Below the pieces are notes generated by a model that saw nothing but the letters and a program-made list of their open reading frames with translations, did no database searches and was not told the DNA's origin. Shown here one piece after another: positions 57,015 to 64,000 of a stretch of 64,000 bases of DNA (position 1 is the stretch's first letter; every line of letters starts with the position of its first letter). Both the position numbers and the translations under genes were made by a program. Source of the stretch: Phoebastria nigripes (lineage: Eukaryota > Chordata > Aves > Procellariiformes > Diomedeidae); the NCBI GenBank assembly GCA_035582835.1, contig JAYKAV010000477.1, positions 19,775 through 83,774 on the forward strand, written 5' to 3'.

Positions 57015-59739
57015 AAAAGTGCCCTTTGTGTTGCAAGCCCATGAGAAAAATGAAAGCATAACTGACAATTTTTTTTTTTTTTCTTTTTACTTTCTGCATC
57101 CTTAAAATAGTGGCATATTATAGGTAGGCTTTTAAAAAAACAGTATTTAGTATACAAAATCAGTGACTTGCTAAAAATAAAACATGATTGTTTCACTCAT
57201 AAGACATTCACATTACGTTTATTTAGACATTATGAAATATAAANCACAAGCCCTCTTCTCTGAGTAAGTGACTGGCTTCTCAATTATTTAGACCCAAATA
57301 CGAATATAAGTCAATCAGACCTTCAGAACATGTTGTGCCTGTCACATGGGGAGCTATAGCTTCCAAGAGTATTGTCAAAGACTATCACAAAGCATCTTGC
57401 AAAAAAAGATATAGATAGTGTGACTATAGAAATACAATTAGAAATACAGGAACTATCAGCAGCTATAGGTCAAATAAATGGGCTATCAGCTAAAATGAAA
57501 TTAAAGTACAGACAGCATAATTTCTAATANGAAGACTTGGTAAATTGATGCTTTAGTAAAATTTAATTAGATAAATTCTATATACAATCCTAGAATAGTA
57601 TCATAAAACTGGTTGCTCCTTTCCTACATGATATTATATGGAAAAACACATTTTTACACTTTAAGTATGTGTATAAAGGTATCATCTGCCAACTGAAGCA
57701 CACTCTTTTACTGAGATACAGCCCTACCTGTAGTTCACATTTGTCCATTTTATTCTTTTAACAGCTACAGAGGCATAGATAACACTGCATTTTCTTTTTT
57801 CTTATAATTTTTGCTGGTTGGATGNTTGGCCTGCAAACTGTATGCGGTGAATCACTCCATAAGACCAGCAATTTTTTTTGTTTGTTTTTTTCTTAAACAA
57901 AATAGAGGTAATAAACAAAAAATTGTTTTAATGTTGAATATGTGTTGTGTTTCTTGATTGTTTAATATGGTTATGGCATTTACAATTCCCCTATATTTTC
58001 TTTCCAGCCCAGCACATGCAGAAGAAAGAAGGAAAACATGCAGTTGTCTGTTCTTGCTTCGAAAACCAAGAAAAACTTGAAGCAGCTGGAGCTGCTCAGA
58101 TGAGAAGTTATAATGAAAAGGGGTTTGGAACATTGGCCAGAGGTCCACTTTTACATGTTTAAGACAGACAAACTCAAACTAGATACCGTATGCTGTGAAA
58201 AGTAATAAGGTGGTCAGAAGAATGGAGAGTCTATCATGCAAACAAAGAGTAAAAATACTCATTTTGTGAAGCTAATAAATAATGTGTGAAAGACGATATG
58301 GTAGCAACTCTGGGATAAATGAGGAACGATAAGGTTTTATTAAGCTTCAGGATAGTACTGTGACAGCACTGTCTNACAAGATAAATGGTCCTTTCTGAAG
58401 TTTATCAGTCTACCCTTCACCTAGTATGGCAAGTCAGATAAGAATAAACCAGAATCTCCGAGGAGAGGTAGTNAGCGTATAAGATAGTAAGGTGGTTCCA
58501 AATATCAGAATTATAGTGACGCTATCTTAGACCACACTGCTTTCTCAGTTACTAAAGCTGAACAGCTTTGATAAATATGGCCTCAAAAGGGAGTGAAAGT
58601 GCTAGATGACTCAATCATATTATTATACTCAGAAGTAGATTTTAGGTAGTGTGAGTCATGTGTAATCCCCGTCATCATATACAATCCTACTCTACATAAC
58701 CAGCTGTCTGAAGTAACAAGTTGCTTTAACAGATTTATTAAATAACATGTATACAAGTTTAGGAGCCTGCTTGTTTGTTCCTGCAGGCTTGCTTCTGTAT
58801 ATTTACTGGGAAGTTTCTACTTCAGAAACTTATTTCTGCAGGAATGTTTTTTTCTCTTTCTGCAAACTCAGTGAGTAGTTTCTGCTGAGCTTTGTAATTC
58901 TACAAAAATTTAACAGACCTTTCATCCACCATGCAAGTTTTCTCTTTATGTGCAGTCACTTTATTTTGGGGAATGCTAAAGTAACTAGATCTCGCTCGTG
59001 TTAGCTGAAAACAATTAACTGAATGAAACACAAGCATATAAGAAGAGATTCATCTTAATACTAGGGGTCACAAGGTAGTTTTTATTTTGAAGTGTTCACA
59101 CCTCTCTAAACAAGAACTGTCAAAAGGTACTTCAAAGGCAGGGAAATGTTCTCAGTGAAGTACTTCTGGATCGTAACATTTCACATTGCATCACCCTATA
59201 CAAAAACATGTTTACAGTTTGGGTATATTACCTCTGAAGGCACAATGGCATATACAACCACAAATATAAATACAAATATAAAAGAGCCATCAGTATCTAG
59301 ATACCTGGAGGTAAAAGCAAAATAATTAACTTGTCTACTGATAATAACCACATATTTTGTTCTCCATGAGTGTTAATACATACAATAGATTATTTTTGCA
59401 TAAGCAAGTGATTGTATATTTCAAACAAAAAGGGAAAACAGACAATTACTGAAAATAAGAAATTACTTCCTGGGTAGGGTAAAGGACTTTTTTAAATTTC
59501 CCTTTTAGTGTACATCAGAGATCGAGGTCATCTCCACTGGGGTCTGAAGGGCATATGGCTAAATAAGTGGTTTTTTATGATTACGAGGAAAAAGAGAGCT
59601 GGCTGGAGTTCTGTTCTTTGTTTCTCCATAAAAAAGAAAATTCTCCTACAAACTCACAGAAATTCTTGATTTTACAGATAGAGGTATGTTAGGTCAACTC
59701 ATTCACCTGTGTTCCATGAAGGGTTTTCTTTACAGTATG
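57015..59739. other. AT-rich sequence without a clear gene
   Basis: Apart from a weak terminal-exon candidate at 58008-58162 and a T-tract near 57070, no gene, repeat family or RNA is recognised here. Confidence 0.65.
58008..58162 (+). other. Weak candidate terminal exon (unknown gene)
   Basis: A pyrimidine-rich tract with TTTTCTTTCCAG ends at 58007, a good 3' splice-site match. It is followed by 51 open codons to TAA at 58160-58162 and then AATAAA at 58274-58279. The predicted segment (starting AQHMQKKEGKH after the split codon) is more balanced in composition than neighbouring frames. I do not recognise the protein and see no upstream exons, so chance is the more likely explanation. Confidence 0.12.
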
Positions 59740-59830
59740 GTCAGGCAGTTGGACTAGATGATCATTGTAGGTCCCTTCCAACTGAAATGTTCTGTTCTGT
59801 TCTGTTCTATTCTATTCTATTCTATCCTAT
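59740..59830 (+). mobile_element. CR1 LINE 3' tip
   Basis: GGACTAGATGATCATTGTAG and GTCCCTTCCAACTGAAATG are the conserved terminal bases of CR1. They are followed by an expanded pentamer array (TTCTG x3 then TTCTA repeats) at about 59790-59830. Only about 50 bp of CR1 body remain, so the copy is extremely 5'-truncated. Confidence 0.85.
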
Positions 59831-61814
59831 CACGTGAACTGTAGAACGTTGTGCAGGCATTTTCAAATGCTATTAAAATATCGAGAAAAATCTGATTCAG
59901 AAAAACATAACAAACTGCAATATAGAATAGATCTGTATCACAAGGTGTGCAAAGATTTGTAAAAGAGATATTTATATGTAAAGCAAAGAAATTAATCTAC
60001 TGGAGCAAACCTAAGGCCTCCTAATTAAATAGGAGGCCTAATGATGGTGAATACTGTGGATGTTCAGGAAAAAAAGAATAAAGACAGCACAAGTTTCTAG
60101 CAATAATTCCTCAAAATGTTTTCCCTGTCTCTAGTAAAGTGTATTTCAGAAACTTCTGAACCAGAAGCTGTGTCTTTGTTAAATGGCAAAAATAATAATA
60201 AATCTAGTGACAGTTATTTGTTTTATCTAAACCCAATTTTTAACCCATCTGAGTTTTTAGCAACATCCTGTGAGAAGGACTTTCGCAGCTTAACTTTACA
60301 TTGTGTAATTCCCTTTTCTTGTTTGGAAACTATAGTTAGTTTAATTGTTACCTTTTTGTTCTTGTGTTAGAAGAGATGATTAATAGTAATTTCTTATCCT
60401 TGTTCTTTCCATAACTCCTGGATTTAAAGGCCTTTTCTTCCTCCTGGATTGTCTTTTCTGGTCGTCTTAGAGCTATTCCATCTAATCATGTGCCACACAA
60501 AAGCTGATCTGTTCCTTTGTTTAATTATCCTTGTTTGTCCCTCTGTGTGCCTACTCTAACTCTAAATATTCTTTTTGTACCAGGGAGATCAGCAGATTGC
60601 TTGACACAAACAAACATGACCAAGTTGTGAAATTGGAATGGTCTGATATAGTTTCTTTGTTTGCCTTTTGTTCAGTCTGATGACCAATTAATCTTTTTCT
60701 TTTTTTTTCTTCATATTTTATTGTTAACAGAAATGCTCTGACATCCATTTTATGGAATTACATTTCAGTTCCTTATTCTGTAGTTATTCCCATATAATAC
60801 TCTATTATAATCATTTGTCTGATGCTTAGAAATTTATTAAATAAGTTAAGCCTATTTTTTTCAGATGGATGCATTTGTTGCTGTTTCATAATTGTCTGCC
60901 ACAAGGTGCTCTTAAAATATCTTTATAAAAGTTAAGATTTAACTCCAATTTCCTCTTTTCCCATAGGCTAATCCACAGTATAGCTTTTCCATAAATAATA
61001 TTATAATGTTTTAATTGTGAGACACATAAGTTTTTTCATTTTCCCCCAGAAAAGGTCCCTCAATTACTAAAAAAAAAAAAAAAAATCATTTCAAAACTGT
61101 AGTCTCTGGCAAAGATGTCTCTTTGCTTTTTCAGATACCTTGTAGATAGTAATAAAATCTAGAATAATGTTATATGAATAATATTATTGCAGAATCCATA
61201 TTTTCAATTGCAATGCAAGCTGAAGTTCATATTTCAGGATATGATTTACACTGGCACACAGTATTTTTTGCACTCCAGTTGTGCCACAAATAACCTCTGA
61301 CTATCATAATCCTGCTCTGCAACTGGCAACAGGACATGAAAAAGTAACATTTGTTAATTAAGATGATAATTTGTTTTATTCATGGATAAGATACATGGAT
61401 GAATATATCATAGAAAATTGAAATGTTGCTGCTTTATGGCAAGTGATTTATTAAGCTTTGAAAGCAGTGCACAAGTAGTAATACTGCAGATAGACAAAAA
61501 GAAGCAGAGCCATTTAAATAGGATTAGAATGGTACCTCCATGTATTAAAATTACTATGCAGTTTTTTCTGAAGGTTTAGGGGTTTCCAAAGATGTGTACT
61601 ATTTTAGGCTTTGGTTATGCTAAGTGAAATGGAATTTAATTTTTCTGATCCAAAAAGAATATTTATGATCACAATAATAAAACGAGCAAATACCTGTTTC
61701 AGAAAATAAAAAGGGATACTAATCAAATTTTTACAGTTTTATGAAGTTCCTAAGGAAATATTATGACATTATGCCACTGTGAAGAAATATACTTGTGATT
61801 CCAGCAGTTTTCCA
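59831..61814. other. AT-rich sequence without a recognised gene
   Basis: The stretch contains a 10-bp hairpin at 60014-60039, an A-tract near 61069-61086 and short random frames of up to 84 codons. Nothing else was recognised. Confidence 0.7.
60014..60039. repeat. Perfect 10-bp inverted repeat with 6-nt loop
   Basis: AGGCCTCCTA at 60014-60023 pairs exactly with TAGGAGGCCT at 60030-60039. It could form a small hairpin; no other evidence of function is visible. Confidence 0.85.
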
Positions 61815-62480
61815 AACAATCGTTGTCACAGGCAAAACAGTCTCAACTTGGGGAATTTAACTCAATTTATTGCCAATTAACAAACTTATTTACAAATTCA
61901 GGTATTGAAAAAAAAGATTATAAACAATTAAATACTTCAGAAAAACAATTCGTTCCCCTTCCCGAAGCTCAGCTTCCCCCTCCCTTGCCTCAATTTCCCC
62001 TTGTTTTCACCACACATTACACTTGGTCACTCCCAACCCTTTCAGTGAGGCAACAGGAGATGCAGGAGGTAGGACTCAGTGTGCAGCGGATTCTTTCTGC
62101 TGTCCCTTGCTTCTTACTGCTTCCCTGCTCCAGCATGGGTTGTCTGTGGGCTGCAGTCCCTCTGGGGGTGTCCTTGCTCCAATGTGGGTCCTCCATGGCC
62201 CACAGTCCCTCAGCTGCACCCCTCCTCCACCAGAAGTGCCTCCTTCCAAAAGACCATCTCCAGCCATGTCCCCAACAATGTCCTCTTCCACGTTCCTCCT
62301 CCTTTTTCTCCAAAGAGGTCTTTTCACATACCTCCTCACAGGTCCCCTTTTATGTGTCCTCCTGTGTCTCCTCTCACATATCTCCTTTTTGTGCCTCCTG
62401 CCCCCAGCTGCTGCCACCCTTCCTCAAACATTCCTGGTCAGAGGCACCATGTGCTCCTCTGGATGGCTGAAGGTTTGAGG
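61815..62480 (-). mobile_element. Endogenous retrovirus LTR, copy D (minus, related to A)
   Basis: Plus-strand order matches A1: a GGCAAAACAGTCTCAACTTG block at 61832-61851, AATAAA on the minus strand at 61866-61871, then GC-rich units with CTGCTCCAGCATGGGT-like cores near 62127 and 62176. The rest is diverged from A1, so it is a relative, not the same subfamily. Both ends are approximate and no target duplication is seen. Frames of 98-215 codons inside come from pyrimidine-rich LTR sequence (P, S, L, C-rich products) and are not convincing genes. Confidence 0.7.
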
Positions 62481-62966
62481 GAGGTTTGTATCAGAATTAA
62501 CTACAGTGAGAAAGGGTTTTTGGTTTGTTTTACTTTGTTTCAGTGAGAAAAAAGAAAGGGGAAAGGGAGACTTATTTTTTTAATTAAATAAGAAAGACTA
62601 ATTTCTGATGCTTCATCTTAAAGTAAAAAAACAAATAAACAAAACAAACCACCCAAAAACCGAAACCTGGCAAGCTCCGGTGCTCCAAAAGAAATATGAT
62701 CTGAGCTCCTCAAAAGAGTAAAAAATTCCTATTGAAGAGCATGCGTGTATTATGGCTTGCTCAGTCCTGTCTTCAAAATCTGCTACTTAGATTGCAGAGG
62801 TTTAACACATCTTTATCCAAAACTTGAAAAACTGTTGAGAGGGTTTTCATATTTCATTGTCTTACCTGTATCCTTTTATCGCTTTATAAAACAGAAGAAA
62901 AAAATTTGATTTAAGTTGAAAGGCTTTTCTTGCTATGATTTTAGTACAAATTAAGATTATAGGACA
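62481..62966. other. Unassigned stretch between LTR D and a CR1
   Basis: A/T-rich sequence with A and GAAA runs near 62550-62650 and no recognised feature. The first 70 bp might be remaining LTR D sequence. Confidence 0.6.
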
Positions 62967-64000
62967 CAGAATCATAGAATCATTAAGGTTGGAAAAGACC
63001 TCTAAGATCATTGAGTCCAACCGTCANCCCAACACCACCATGCCCACTAAACCATGTCCCGAAGCGCCTCATCTACACATCTTTTAAATACTTCCAGGGA
63101 TGGTGACTCCACCACTTTCCTGGGCAGCCTCTGCCAATGTTTAACCACTCTTTCAGTAAAGAAATTTTTCCTAAGGTCCAATCTAAACCTCCCCTGGTGC
63201 AACTTGAGGCCATTTCCTCTCGTCCTATCGCTAGTTNNTTGGCAGAAGAGACCAACACCCACCTCGCTGCAACCTCCTTTCAGGTAGTTGTAGAGCGCGA
63301 TAAGGTCTCNCCTCAGCCTCCTCTTCTCCAGACTAAACAGTCCCAGTTCCCTCAGCCACTCCTCATNAGACTTGCTTTCCAGACCCTTCACCAGCTTCNT
63401 TGCCCTCCTCTGGACACACTCCAGCACCTCAATGTCCTTCTTGTAGTGAGGGACCCAAAACTGAACACAGTATTCGAGGTGGGGCCTCACCAGTGCCGAG
63501 TACAGGGCCACAATCACCTCCCTACTCCTGCTGACCACACTATTTCTGATACAGGCCAGGATGCCATTGGCCTTCTTGGCCACCTGGGCACACTGCTGGC
63601 TCATGTTCAGCTGGCTGTCAACCAGCACCCCCAGGTCTTTTTCCGCCAGGCAGCTTTCCAGCCACTCTTCCCCCAGCCTGTAGCGTTGCATGGGGTTGTT
63701 GTGGCCCAAGTGCAGGACCCGGAACTTGGCCTTGTTCAATCTCATACAGTTGGCCTCAGCCCATCGATCCAGCCTGTCCAGGTCCCTCTGCAGAGCCTTC
63801 CTACCCTTGAGCAGATTAACACTGCCGCCCAGCTTGGTGTCATCTGCAAACTTACTGAGGGAGCACTCAATCCCCTCATCCAGATCATTGATAAAGATAT
63901 TGAACAAGACCGGCCCCAAAACTGAGCCCTGGGGAACACCGCTCGTGACCGGCCACCAACTAGATTTCACTCCATTCACCACAACTCTCTGGGCCCGGCC
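62967..64000 (-). mobile_element. CR1 LINE (minus), 3' half, runs off the window
   Basis: The 3' end lies at about 62967, where AGAATCATAGAATCATTAAG is the reverse of a CR1 tail. It is followed on the minus strand by a short 3' UTR and a long open ORF2 frame. The element continues beyond 64000, so its full length is unknown. It differs from the other CR1 copies here in its intact frame and in N bases at 63027, 63237-63238, 63311, 63367 and 63399. Confidence 0.96.
63047..64000 (-). CDS. CR1 ORF2 reverse transcriptase, C-terminal part (partial, frame open)
   Basis: The minus-strand frame is open from the window edge to a stop at 63047, more than 311 codons; the first residues visible in frame continue a QRVVVNG-type stretch, so the true start lies beyond the window. 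It covers the reverse transcriptase palm and the C-terminal domain. Motifs include [12 protein letters not shown] at about residues 13-24 counted from 63982, FADD at residues 45-48 (63850 down to 63839), and [11 protein letters not shown] further on. The protein copies CR1 RNA into DNA at a nicked target. No in-frame stop or frameshift is seen, apart from unknown residues caused by N bases. This suggests a recent insertion. It may still be defective upstream. Confidence 0.9.
   Translation of the reverse strand, partial: GRAQRVVVNGVKSSWWPVTSGVPQGSVLGPVLFNIFINDLDEGIECSLSKFADDTKLGGSVNLLKGRKALQRDLDRLDRWAEANCMRLNKAKFRVLHLGHNNPMQRYRLGEEWLESCLAEKDLGVLVDSQLNMSQQCAQVAKKANGILACIRNSVVSRSREVIVALYSALVRPHLEYCVQFWVPHYKKDIEVLECVQRRAXKLVKGLESKSXEEWLRELGLFSLEKRRLRXDLIALYNYLKGGCSEVGVGLFCQXTSDRTRGNGLKLHQGRFRLDLRKNFFTERVVKHWQRLPRKVVESPSLEVFKRCVDEALRDMV

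Noticed and set aside
61823..62546. Open frames of 151-215 codons on the plus strand
   Set aside because: Three plus-strand frames are open at once over pyrimidine-rich LTR D sequence; the products are P, S, L and C-rich with no domain, and the LTR is read on the opposite strand.
63137..63925. 262-codon plus-strand frame opposite the CR1 reverse transcriptase
   Set aside because: It is the antisense shadow of a conserved CR1 ORF2 frame, which explains its length.
1..64000. tRNA, rRNA, CRISPR arrays, phage or bacterial gene systems
   Set aside because: No such sequences were recognised; the repeat content is that of a bird nuclear genome, so a prokaryotic-type system is not expected.

Overview
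This window looks like gene-poor, AT-rich bird nuclear DNA. I found no host protein-coding gene and no rRNA, tRNA or CRISPR. The best organism evidence is the repeats. There are six CR1 LINE fragments, four of them with the usual avian CR1 3' end: a conserved GGACTAGATGACCTTTAAAGG-like block followed by ATTCTATGA-type short repeats. There are also eight avian-type endogenous retrovirus LTRs. Family assignments are from memory, with no database search. Composition and repeats suit a non-galliform bird, but I cannot name the species. Roughly sixty-five single N bases are present and no long gap.

Layout. 1-4.5 kb is plain AT-rich DNA. 4.53-6.06 kb holds two minus-strand LTRs of different families placed back to back (A1 then B). 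6.1-15.8 kb is AT-rich with only simple repeats. 15.8-16.5 kb holds a 3'-truncated plus-strand LTR (A2) of the A1 family. A 492-bp core of A1 and A2 is an almost perfect inverted repeat, while their other homologous parts are clearly diverged. 16.5-26.2 kb is AT-rich, with one copy of an unclassified old repeat. 26.17-27.42 kb is a 1254-bp, CpG-rich solo LTR with a perfect 5-bp target duplication. 28.3-28.65 kb is a damaged B-family LTR. 29.1-31.1 kb is a broken CR1 with much of ORF2. 35.6-35.96 and 37.5-38.1 kb are CR1 3' fragments. 38.1-51.6 kb is AT-rich with simple repeats and the second copy of the old repeat. 51.6-53.4 kb is a minus-strand CR1 that lost its catalytic core and then received a B-family solo LTR. 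56.47-57.01 kb is another B-family solo LTR with a perfect 5-bp target duplication. 59.7 kb is a CR1 3' tip. 61.8-62.5 kb is an A-like LTR. 62.97-64.0 kb is the 3' half of a young CR1 whose reverse transcriptase frame is open through the window edge.

Nothing here forms an operon or multi-gene system. The most interesting signals are the mosaic inverted LTR pair (gene conversion or assembly artefact), the apparently young 1254-bp LTR with a duplicated block next to its TATA box, a B-family LTR keeping an intact CRE-like site beside its TATA box, the old-repeat pair, and a sharp change in the density of single N bases near 26 kb.
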